From Phyllobacterium sp. T1293 (GTDB lineage: Bacteria > Pseudomonadota > Alphaproteobacteria > Rhizobiales > Rhizobiaceae): a stretch of DNA of 64,000 bases. A program made the position numbers and the translations under genes. The notes under the pieces were generated by a model that was given only the letters and a program-made list of their open reading frames with translations, ran no database searches and was not told the origin of the DNA. This document shows positions 7,629 to 17,200 of this stretch, piece after piece. Each line of letters starts with the position of its first letter. Within the stretch, counting starts at the first letter, position 1. The stretch spans positions 186,001 to 250,000 of the forward strand of contig NZ_CP088275.1 of NCBI RefSeq assembly GCF_020731415.2. Direction: 5' to 3'.

Positions 7629-7895
7629 ATGCAGACTGCCTTTCTCGCACAGATGCAAACTGCGCTGCTCACCGTTCTTATGGTTTCAGCGCCGGCATTG
7701 ATCGTGGCTATCGTCATAGGCATCAGCGTCGGCTTGCTTCAGGCTTTGACTCAAATTCAGGATCAGACGCTGCCGCAGACGGTAAAACTCGTGGCGGTCA
7801 TGCTGGTTCTGATTGTGGCTGGCCCGGCGCTCGGGGTGCAGGTCACGTCCCTGGCCAGTCGCGTCCTTGATGAGTTCCCCGCCATGACGCGTTGA
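7629..7895 (+). CDS. sctS: T3SS export gate protein SctS (RhcS)
   Basis: The 88-residue protein starts at ATG 7629 behind AGGTG. It has two transmembrane helices (about 12-38 and 50-75), with the FliQ/YscS loop GLLQALTQIQDQTLPQTVKL between them. It associates with the SctR/SctT helical assembly in the export gate. Length matches the family (86-89). Its stop overlaps a possible TTG start of sctT. Confidence 0.95.
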   Translation: MQTAFLAQMQTALLTVLMVSAPALIVAIVIGISVGLLQALTQIQDQTLPQTVKLVAVMLVLIVAGPALGVQVTSLASRVLDEFPAMTR

Positions 7896-7903
7896 GTGCG
7901 CTG

Positions 7904-8725
7904 ATGGAACAGCAGATGATCACGCTGCCATTGTTCGAAGCTGGCTACGCCATACTTCTGGCGACGTCGATTGCGATGGCGCGCGGTTTTGGCCTTATGA
8001 CTATCTCACCCATATTTGTGCGGCTAGGCATCACAGGGCCAATACGATCCGGTGTTGCGCTGGCCATTTGCGTGCCGGTTATTCCCGAGGTGATGCGGAC
8101 TCTCGCCAGCCGGCCTCCCATGACCATCCCGTGGTTGGGCGCGATGATGCTCAAGGAATTCATCATCGGTTTTGCCATTGGCTTCCTGTTCAGCATTCCG
8201 TTCTGGGCGGCAGAAATTGCCGGAGATCTCATCGACTTGCAACGCGGGTCTACCGCTGCTCAACTTCTCGACCCGCAAGCGGTAACAGAAACCAGTATCA
8301 CCGGAACATTCTTTGCTCTTGCCGTGATCGTTCTCTTCTTTTCGTCGGGTGGTTTTCTGGTCCTGCTGGACAGTTTCTACAACAGTTATCGGATATGGCC
8401 CGTGACCGACTTCGTGCCTGTTCTCACAGGGGCGACCCTGCCGCTCTTTATCGGAACCGTGAATGGTATGATGCAGATGGCGCTCGTTCAGATTGGGCCC
8501 ATCGTCCTCGCCCTATTGATCGCGGATCTGATGTTGGCCTTTCTCTCGCGTATGGCTCCGCAGCTTCATGTTTTCGATCTGTCAATGGCAGTCAAGAACT
8601 TGATATTTGCACTGCTGATTGCACTATACGCTGTTTTTCTCATCCCGCAGATGCAAACCGAGCTTGGCCGGTTACGTCAAAACGTCGACACTTTTTTCGA
8701 GATCAAGCCCGATAACAAGCGATAA
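7904..8725 (+). CDS. sctT: T3SS export gate protein SctT (RhcT)
   Basis: A FliR/SpaR-family protein of 273 residues with about six hydrophobic segments and the conserved centre EFIIGFAIGFLFSIPFWAAE then GDLIDLQRG. ATG 7904 was chosen; an in-frame TTG at 7892, overlapping the sctS stop, would add four residues. SctT caps the SctR/S/T gate. In rhizobial and most other loci sctU (FlhB family) follows sctT, but here the next gene is a convergent thioesterase 11 nt away, so the operon ends without sctU. Confidence 0.94.
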   Translation: MEQQMITLPLFEAGYAILLATSIAMARGFGLMTISPIFVRLGITGPIRSGVALAICVPVIPEVMRTLASRPPMTIPWLGAMMLKEFIIGFAIGFLFSIPFWAAEIAGDLIDLQRGSTAAQLLDPQAVTETSITGTFFALAVIVLFFSSGGFLVLLDSFYNSYRIWPVTDFVPVLTGATLPLFIGTVNGMMQMALVQIGPIVLALLIADLMLAFLSRMAPQLHVFDLSMAVKNLIFALLIALYAVFLIPQMQTELGRLRQNVDTFFEIKPDNKR

Positions 8726-8736
8726 ATCCAGAATCT

Positions 8737-9234
8737 CTACCGGGCGTTTTGTTGATCAGCCGAGTTCTTGACAACAAAGGGCCTGAAAAACGAGACCGGC
8801 GGCACTGGCACCGCAGCGCGTTTTTCGAAGATGCGGCAAACGGTTGTTGCTTTGGCAATCGGGCGGCCGTCATCACTTATTATGGTCACATCCACGACAG
8901 CCTGGGTGCCAGTGCGATGCACTATGGTCGCATTTGCATCAAGATAGCGGCTATCACCCAGTGATAGAAACGTGATGTTCAGCTGGGTTGTCGCACAACC
9001 GGCGATAGAAAGATTCCCTGCCCCCAATACCGCCGCTGCCGATCCGGCAACTTCGATCAAGGCGGCGATTGCACCGCTATGAACGTTGTTTGGCAATTGG
9101 GTTACATCTCCCTGAACCGGGAGTCTCATCTTTACGGCATCACCATGAGCGGAAAGGAATATGATGCCAAGACTACGCGCAAAAGGTGTCCTCAATAGAA
9201 TTTCGTCTATCCATTCTCGGGCAAGTGACCGCAT
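8737..9234 (-). CDS. PaaI-type hotdog-fold thioesterase
   Basis: A single hotdog domain (about residues 20-145) with PNNVHSGAIAALIEVAGSAA, the Asn/His-Gly motif and central helix of PaaI/acyl-CoA thioesterases, and RYLDANATIVHRTGTQAVVDV in the second half. It probably hydrolyses acyl- or aryl-CoA thioesters in the cytoplasm. The substrate cannot be told. ATG 9234 (MRSLAREW) gives 165 residues, a normal length. ATG 9318 would add 28 residues before the domain, with no better ribosome site. It converges on sctT and appears unrelated to secretion. Confidence 0.75.
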   Translation of the reverse strand: MRSLAREWIDEILLRTPFARSLGIIFLSAHGDAVKMRLPVQGDVTQLPNNVHSGAIAALIEVAGSAAAVLGAGNLSIAGCATTQLNITFLSLGDSRYLDANATIVHRTGTQAVVDVTIISDDGRPIAKATTVCRIFEKRAAVPVPPVSFFRPFVVKNSADQQNAR

Positions 9235-9752
9235 TTGGCTGGAATCCTGTTTCAGGGTGACTGCAACGAGGAATGCCACCAAATTCGTATGGTGGCACCC
9301 TTTGGGGAGGGGCAACATGACATCGCAGTTGCTGTTTGGCGATTACCTGCGAGGTTATGTGTGAGATACATTTTTCAAGAGAACAAAAATTCCAGACAAA
9401 CTCTCCAAAACGATTTGGCCATTAGACGATAGTGTTGCTCCACGTCCAGGTCAAAACAATTTCTCTTAACATTTGTGAGACAACTTTGAACGTATTCAAC
9501 CATAAAACTGTCATGAAATGATACACGTTCAATTTTTTTGAATATGAAAGATTGCTGTTGCAGCTCTTATAAACGCTGCATGTACGTCCGAATCACAATT
9601 ATTACGGAATACACAAGAGCGCCTTCATCATGTGCATGGGCGCTAAAAGATACAAATTTGATGCCGGAATAATCGAACAACCGGATTCAATGTGATTTGA
9701 ACCCGGCTGAAATATAGATGCCTCACGTAAGCGAAGGTTCGTTCAGCTTATA
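9235..9752. other. AT-rich intergenic region, no gene seen
   Basis: About 520 bp, or 430 bp if the thioesterase starts at 9318. Short frames here lack ribosome sites and coding character. An isolated TTGTGAG at 9473-9479 resembles the TCACAA element seen at T3SS-linked promoters but has no clear second copy 11 bp away. Nothing else was recognised. Confidence 0.5.
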
Positions 9753-10223
9753 TCAGGCAGCTTTGATCTGGCTCGAACTCCAGAAATAGGAATACTTTTT
9801 GTCGACCTTGCTGCGTTCAATTTCATTGCGGCCAAACATCGTCGACAGGGCTGCACCCACCTGATTGATGCTGTGTGGATAACCATGATCGTTCAATGCT
9901 TTAACGATTTCGCCGATACCATGCGGCTTATCAAAGAAACCGTCTTCACGAAGCTTTTTAACACGTTCACGGCAAGAACCGCCCGACACCAGAGCCGATC
10001 TTACGCGCTTTCGAGATCCGGCTGTTCCGATAGACTTGGCAGAGGCAACCGCCTGCAGATTTTCGCGCAACCCAGCCTCACCATCAGCATGGCCGTCTTC
10101 GCCGAATTTTGACCGCTCCAAAATAGGCATAAGCTTGTCGAGATAGGTTCTGACGAACTCATCTTCCCCTTCAAGCTCGATTGTGAGTGATTGTGTGTTA
10201 ATTAGTACTTTCGCGTTCGACAT
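9753..10223 (-). CDS. Uncharacterised protein with C-terminal winged-helix-like domain
   Basis: The start at ATG 10223 (MSNAKVLINTQSLTIELEGED) gives 156 residues. ATG 10262 would add a 13-residue leader without a ribosome site. The N-terminal 45 residues look like a small beta/alpha element with the acidic patch EGEDEFVRTYLDKLMP. A linker rich in Ser, Gly and Arg follows (about 60-85). The last 65 residues (CRERVKKLREDGFFDKPHGI, EIVKALNDHGYPHSINQVGA, then a strand ending KKYSYFW) have the helix-helix-helix-wing pattern seen in small DNA-binding modules. It lies between the T3SS operon and the giant LysM gene and could regulate either. Family not recognised. Confidence 0.65.
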   Translation of the reverse strand: MSNAKVLINTQSLTIELEGEDEFVRTYLDKLMPILERSKFGEDGHADGEAGLRENLQAVASAKSIGTAGSRKRVRSALVSGGSCRERVKKLREDGFFDKPHGIGEIVKALNDHGYPHSINQVGAALSTMFGRNEIERSKVDKKYSYFWSSSQIKAA

Positions 10224-10432
10224 TTCGATATACCAGCTACCCCAAGTGTTTGAGATTAACATAAAACATATTAGTTAATAAGCCAATGCTTCCGGTGCAT
10301 GGGACCGTTCACAAAAAGTCATATCTCTCAAACGATGGGGAAAATAAGGCGTTTCATCGGTTGCACCACCTTCGATCCAGCACAGCGTTGTGAGCAATAG
10401 CATCTGAATGACTAATCGCAGGGGACATCATT

Positions 10433-11248
10433 ATGAACTTGGGCGATAAACTGAGGCGACTACGCGTCACCAGCAATGTTACACAATTGGACCTGGCACT
10501 GCGTCTGGGAATTTCACAGCGACATGTGAGTTTTATCGAAAGGGACCGCTCCCGGCCGAGCCAGGCTCTGTTGACCAAATGGTTGACCGAACTCAATGCG
10601 CCGGTTTCGGTAACAAACGCAATGCTGCTCTTGGCCGGATATACCGCGCTGCACTACAGTCCGCAGATGATGAAATCGCCCTCTTTGCGAGGTATGCGCG
10701 GTGCAATCGAAGCGCATAGTCCAATGCCAGCGCATATATTCTGTCCGGAATGGCACATCATGGAAATCAATCATGGCGGGAAATGGTTGTGCAGCGAACT
10801 GATGCCCGACTATATGAACCGCTTGGGCGCGGCTGCAGCGCATATTGATATGATCGATTGCCTGACTGCAGATGATGGCCTGCTGTCACAATTACTGGAT
10901 CCGGTCTGTGTGGCTTTGGCATTCCTAAACCAGCTTCGCGTGGAGGAATGGGTAACACCGGATCTACGCCCTCGGATCGATCGTTTTGAAAAAAGCCTAT
11001 GGAAGCGATTTAACATCTCAACCCAATCCCGCGTAAGCGAAGCGGTGGATACGCATCTCGTATTGCGCTTCAACAGCCGGTTTGGTCCTTTGTCGTTCTT
11101 CACAATACAGACCGTCCCGGGCTTGCCTCAGGATGTCACAATATCGTCCCCGCGGGCCGAATTATGGTTCGCGGATGATCAGAAAACCCGCGAGATTATC
11201 TATGCGAACTGCCCGCCAGTTCCCGATAACAAGGTTCAAGCAGAATAA
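10433..11248 (+). CDS. XRE-family regulator with MmyB-like ligand domain
   Basis: The 271-residue protein has an N-terminal helix-turn-helix (about 5-60: LGDKLRRLRVTSNVTQLDLA then GISQRHVSFIERDRSRPSQ). A C-terminal region of about 180 residues resembles the MmyB-like PAS-type ligand-binding domain of XRE regulators (FCPEWHIMEINHGGKWL near 103). Such proteins often control neighbouring oxidoreductase or fatty-acid genes, which would suit the nearby thioesterase. A link with the giant gene is also possible. The ribosome site AGGGG is 9 nt before ATG. It converges with the giant gene across a shared hairpin. Confidence 0.85.
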   Translation: MNLGDKLRRLRVTSNVTQLDLALRLGISQRHVSFIERDRSRPSQALLTKWLTELNAPVSVTNAMLLLAGYTALHYSPQMMKSPSLRGMRGAIEAHSPMPAHIFCPEWHIMEINHGGKWLCSELMPDYMNRLGAAAAHIDMIDCLTADDGLLSQLLDPVCVALAFLNQLRVEEWVTPDLRPRIDRFEKSLWKRFNISTQSRVSEAVDTHLVLRFNSRFGPLSFFTIQTVPGLPQDVTISSPRAELWFADDQKTREIIYANCPPVPDNKVQAE

Positions 11249-11262
11249 AACTGCTTGAACCT
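11232..11262. terminator. Hairpin between convergent XRE and giant genes
   Basis: Perfect 12-bp inverted repeat (AGGTTCAAGCAG at 11232-11243, CTGCTTGAACCT at 11251-11262) with a 7-nt loop containing the XRE stop codon. There is no long T-tract on either side (GTTAATT on the plus strand), so it may be a weak bidirectional terminator. Confidence 0.6.
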
Positions 11263-11283
11263 GTTAATTGCGGAAATGTCCGA

Positions 11284-14200
11284 TCAGGCAGAAAGAGGTA
11301 TATCCATCCTTCTGGCATCGACGTCCAGCAGCTTCACCATATCCGCCGCCGAATTGCGCATGTTCTCCCAGGCAAACACCGAACTGCTCGGTCCGGCTGC
11401 TTCGTACTGGGCTCGTTCCTTCGTACCGGCATAGGCTGGATCGAGCATCACCTTTGCACGCTGCAGGTGAAAGCTCAGTTCGTCCTCAACACTGCCCGTT
11501 CCTGTTGGCATATTGAAGTTGATAGGCTTCAGTCCCGCACGTACCGTCGGCGTAATCACAGGCACCGTTGAAGGTGGGATTATTGTTGTCGGCCGTGGCG
11601 GCAAGGTGCTTTTTGTCGCGGGACCGGGTGCCAGTGGTTGCTTATCGCTGAATACCCAAGTCGACAATTCGACCAACTTGTCCAGATTGGATTTATCGTT
11701 GCTCTTGTCCTTGCTCTCAGCAAAGAAGGAGTCAATCAATATATAAAATGGTACCGCCACACTGGTTGCAATCCCGAAAAACCGCATCCCTTCATTGACG
11801 CGGCCCGGCAATGTCGGCATCCATTTTGGTGGCCGCTGGGCAGCATACCATGCGAGCCCCCCGATAGCCTGCGCACCATACAAGGCAGACTTCAAACCAC
11901 CTTCTGGCATTGATGCGGCGACACCGCCAAGCAAAGCAAAACCGGGCAGACTGAATTTCCAGGCGGTTTCATCGCTCGCCTTGTTCATATCGTCTTTTTT
12001 CTGGTCCAGCTGCTTTATATTTGCCTGCTTTTCAGGCGTCATTGGACTTTTGTCCATCTTGATATCCGCAGCGTTCTGCACAGCTTTCAGATAGGCCGTC
12101 TGGATCAGAACAGCCGGAAGTGCCCGCAAAACGTTACCCGTATCCTGAGCAAGCCATTGCGCAATATTCAAATGGCTTGAATGTGAGCTTAGCATGATTG
12201 CTGCAAGCGCATTGGCCGGGGCAGCCAAGGCGCCAGCTTTCAGCGCAAAGCCCAAATGCGTTTCGGGAGACATGGAACTGCCGACAAGCTTTTCAGCCCT
12301 CTTCCAGTCGATTGTGCCCTTGAACTCATCCTGCTCATGCCCGAACTTGTCGAGGAGATAACTATGAAGATCATCATAGGCTTTGCGGGCATCTTCGGTG
12401 CGCGAATATCTATCATAGGCCGGGCCGAACTTATCCGGGTCCAAAGCCCCTAAATCTTCTATTCGCTGCTGTGCTGTTGCGACATCATTGGGATCAACAC
12501 TCTTGTCAACCTTGTAGTTGACCCGCTTGTTCATGGCATTGAGGGTCTTCTCTTCCGAGATGCTGGGATGTTTCAATTTGTCGGTATCAATTTTGGGTAG
12601 AATCGGCTGGTCGGCTTTTGAGACGCCATTGCGCGCGTCGCGATATGCCTTCCCCAACGAAGCTACCTCTTTAAGGGTAGCAATAAGGAATTCTTTTTGT
12701 TCTGCCGATGGTTTTGCAGCACCCTTTGTTCCAGCGCGTGCCAACAGCTGCTCGGCTCTCTCGACCGCGCGTTTCTCGTTACCAACCATGGCATACCCGA
12801 ACGCACGCTGGACGCCATGATTGTTTGACCACCAGGCATATTTTGAAACATTGGAGCGAATAGAGAGAAAAACAGCCGAGGAAGGCCCGCCAAGAGTGTT
12901 GGACACTTCAGAGATCCCCAATGAACGTTTGAGCGCTTCAGCGCCGATGTTCGCGCCAGCGACACCTCCCTTGATCCAACCCGTCCTTAGTTTCGGAGGA
13001 CTGCGCTCGCTCATCACATCAAGAAGTTCATGCCTCTTCTCGTTTGCGCCGCGCCGCCTCTGGGCATAAAGCAAAGCCGAAAGATGTTCATCCGTCTCCA
13101 ACTTATCCGGATTAACAGCCTTTGCCTGCTTTCTGCGTAGAGCTTGCAAATCCTCGGGGCTCAACAGAGCGATCTCTTCATCAGACAGCTTCTTAATTTC
13201 CTTCGGCTTGGTCGTCAGCGTAATGACTGGTTTGGAAGGCCCATCTGGAGCAGCAGCATTTGTCACGCCCACGGGCGTACTTTCGCTGCTTGCCACAGCG
13301 GTCTGCACTGTTTGTTTGGGCCCCGATGTACTTGGATTGCGTCGCTTTCTGGCGGTTTCGAGCGCTGCCAGCTGCTCGTCACTGAGGCTCTGTCTGGCCG
13401 CCTTTCTGACACTCTCGGCTTGCACAGGAGTGAAATTCTCAAACTCTCTCGGCTCAAGCCGCGCAAGCTGACCCGGCAGCATCGAGCCGATCTGCTCAGG
13501 CGTAGTGTTTGCTGTGATCTCAGGCTTGTTATAGGTGATTGGACCGATACCTTTGTTTGGATCGGTTCCCGCATGCAGGGGATTTGCCAATCCGGGGATA
13601 TCAAAAGGCTCGGGGCGTGATCCAGCATTGGGGTCTTTGCCCAAATGCCGTTGATAATCGCTCCACAACTCGCCCCAGTCCTTCTCCCGTCCGGCAGCAG
13701 ACAAGTTACGCGGTTGCTTTGACTGCGCAAAATCAACGAAATTTTTTACATTGTTGACCACTTGAGCATCATCAAAGCCCTGAGAATTGAATTTATTGGT
13801 CTTGAGTTCCGGAAGCACTGGCGGGATGAATGGCTGATTTGAGGCACCACCCTCCTCCGACTCGCCTTTGTTTGGCCGCGTCATCAACAATCCGCGTATA
13901 CCGAACGCCGTTCCAACGGCACCTGTGGCAACGCCGGTAATCGTATTGAAAAGATCAAGGCCCTTAAGATTGCCCGAAGCGATATCATGCACTGATACGC
14001 CCACCATCGGAATACCGATACTAAGCGATGACCAGTCCAGTCCCCGGGCCGTGCGATTAAGTTTACCGCCATTGCTCATATATTCGGCGGCTTTCAGAGC
14101 CATCGGTGAATCCGCCCTGAGGGCGCCGATGCTGCCTCTGGCCGCCTGCAATGCAGACATGTCCTCAACCGCGCGGAACATGCCCAGTGTGCGCAATCCG

Positions 14201-17200
14201 CCGGCTGCCATGGGAATGAACGAACTTGCCACTGATCCCATGTTCATCCAGGATTCCGAGTCACCCCATTCACCACCATGCTGGAGGTGGTTGACCTGCC
14301 GTGCAATCGCCCGGCCGCCGAGATAGGCACCGCCAGTCATGGCGATGGGTGCAGCAACCGGCGCAAACGGTGGAATGAAGGATGCAACTGTTGCAACCGT
14401 GGTGATCGTCCCCACCACTGGATCGATAATTTTTTCCGCGACAGTGAAATTGCGTGCGCTGACAACTTCGAGCGGAATAGTTGAATCAGGGCCTTTTCGC
14501 ATGTCGAGACTGCGCGGCACCACGAGGCGCCCACCCTCTCCAAATTGGGTATTGTTGTCCTGAAAATCTTTCAGATTCTCAAAGCGCTTGCCTGTTACAT
14601 CGACATAATAAACCTTGCCGCCGCCTTCTTTTACCGCAACAAGCGCCGTCTGCTGGGAACCCTGATCCTCGCTGACATGGAACATTGGAACGATCTTGTA
14701 CTGAACGTTGTCACCGGCAATGTCATGAATTTCTCCGGTTATTTTTCCGAGAGTTTCGGCGTCTTGACTTGCATTCAGCCCCAAGGCCTTCGCAACGGTG
14801 GTGTCAAGATCCTTACCGGTCTTTATGCTTTTGAAATCATTTGTATAACCATCTTTATAAAGGTCATTGAACTTCAGCTGATATTCCGCAATTGCTTCGT
14901 CCCGATGCTTTTCAAGATAGGCATATTCCGTATTCTTTCCATAAGTGTCGGAGCCTTCATCGACCATGAGTTTGATCGGTTGCGTCAAAGCAAAGTTCAA
15001 GCGATTGCGTGCGGCATTGGCCTCGTCGCGGGCGCGTTCGGCTGACTGCTTCTGGTTCGTCGCAGTGTCCAGTGCAAGCTGCGCATTAGCCACTTCCGGA
15101 TGCACCCACATCCATTGCCCATCCATCTGGATGCGAACCGACTCGCCATTCGCCGGAGCATTTTCCGTTCCCTTGCCGAGCGGGGTTGTGTAACCGGCAT
15201 CGACCACATTGGACCCATTGGTCTTGTCACCAGCCGGTGCGTCTGGCGTACCTGGACCATATTTCGCGATGGCGTCGTCGCGGGCTTTTTTCAGTTCCGG
15301 AATGGCTTTGTCCAGATCCTTGATCTGAAGATCGAGATCATTGACCTGAAGCTTTTTGATTTGTTCACCGCCCGCAATAACTGCGCTTTGAGCGCTCCTG
15401 AGACCACCCAGACCGCATTGTCCCTCCGGGCCATCGACAAGCGATTGCCACTGTTTATTAAGTTCGCGATCCTTGAACTCACCGCGTACATTTTTGTCAC
15501 TGCGGGCAAATGTGAGCTGGATGCGTTTCGTGCCACCGTGCTCATAGGTTGTCTCGACATAAAGCTGATTGTTTTTTGGGTCCTCGACAACCTTCTGATC
15601 CGTTATCTTACCGAGATAATCGCCTCCATAGGTCTTGTTCTCTATGCTCCAGTCATAGCGATCAGGATTCTTCCGGCGGTCTTCCGCTATGATCTGCTGC
15701 TTTATTCCCTGGCCTTTTACCTGGAGATCGGCTGCGGTCTTGTTGGCATTATGATAGTTTTCATAGACGCCTGCGGCCTCCACATTTTTTCCCGCCTTGT
15801 CCTGTTGGGACAGTGCCTGATCCAGCAATTGCTTGGCTTCAGTATTTTCCTTCGTGCCGGGTTTTGTGGCAGCGAAATTTTCCTGTCTCATGCCAACCAG
15901 ATAATCAGCAAAGGCTTTGTCACCATTGGCGGTGTGAGTATTAGCTTTGGCAAACAGATCATTCACCTCGGCATTTTTCGCGTTCCACTCGATCGTTGCC
16001 GTTTCAGGATCGTAATGAGATGATGGGGACGTCGCTACCGTAGCGTCTTTTCTGACCGGCGGCGGCAATTGTCCCTTCTTGGTGATCGCCTCGCCCGTAA
16101 GCCGCTCGGCTTCGGCATATTCCTTCGCGGTTGTGCTCGCCGTTGTTACCTGCTTGTCAGTGGCGGCAAGCTGTTGCCGCGCTTCATCAAGAGTGCCTGT
16201 GCCTTCTGGTCTGACCCAGCTCAGTTTGTGCGGTGCCAGAGATTTGTCGAGAATCTTCGCCGCCCCATTCATCGCAGATTTGTAAGCCGGATCAAGGGCA
16301 TAGATATTCAACTGATCGTCGGCCTGCTTGATCTTTGCCGAGGTTTCAATCAGCTTGGCGCCAGCCGTGTTTTCCGCAGCCATGGCCTTGGCAACCTCAG
16401 GATCAACCCAAAGCTCGCCAACCTGAACCCAAGGCTTGCCAGATGGAGCCAAGGGCTGTGCAGGGGTCGTTGACTGCCCTGCCCCGTACTTGTCAATCGC
16501 CGCTTTCGTGTCTTTTGCCCTAGCTTGGGCCGCCGCATCAAGTTCCTGATAATTCTGCCCCAGCAGCATGGCGTCGATGCTGGTTTTGACAACCGCACCC
16601 TCTTTGGCTTTTTCCGGATCAGTGCTGTTCGGATTGACGTCAAATAAGGTTTGGGCGAGCGATGCTTCTGGTGTTTTGGGTTTTATGGCAATCTGAATAC
16701 CATCAGCCTCGCGCACTAGGGTCGCTGTACCATCTGGCGCTGTGGTCAGCGTATAGCCATTAAACGAGAGCTTTTCAGTCTTCCGGGTTTCATTGCCAAC
16801 CTTCTCGGTCGTGGTTTCCCTGACCCGTTTCTCATTGTCGACCACAGTCTCAGTAACCTTGCCGGTTTTGGGATCTTCGACGCGGGTGGTGGTTTCTCCC
16901 TTTTTTGTATCGTTGACCGTGCGGCTGCTCGTGCCATCGCCGTACTGGCTCTGCGTTACTTCTTTGCCATCGGCATCCGTAATTTTCGATGTGGTGCCAC
17001 CATGCTGGAAATCTTCATAATGCGTGGCGACAACCTTGCTGGTTGCCTTATCGATGATCTCCGTCGTTTTGACATCGCCATTATTGCTGGTTGGATCGGT
17101 GGTCTTGATCTGCAGACCTGCCGTCTCCAGCCCTGATGTCACATCCGCGGTCTTCAGCTTGCGTTCCGCGGCAATCTGCTCGATCGTTTTTCCGCCCTTC

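Noticed and set aside
8726..9750. Remnant of sctU after sctT
   Set aside because: No FlhB/SctU features (NPTH-type site or helices) in any frame; the region holds a thioesterase and an empty spacer.
15100..16023. 307-codon plus-strand open frame
   Set aside because: Antisense to the giant gene, where the opposite strand has consistent coding character; hydrophobic peptide is a by-product of the Lys/Asp/Thr-rich codons.
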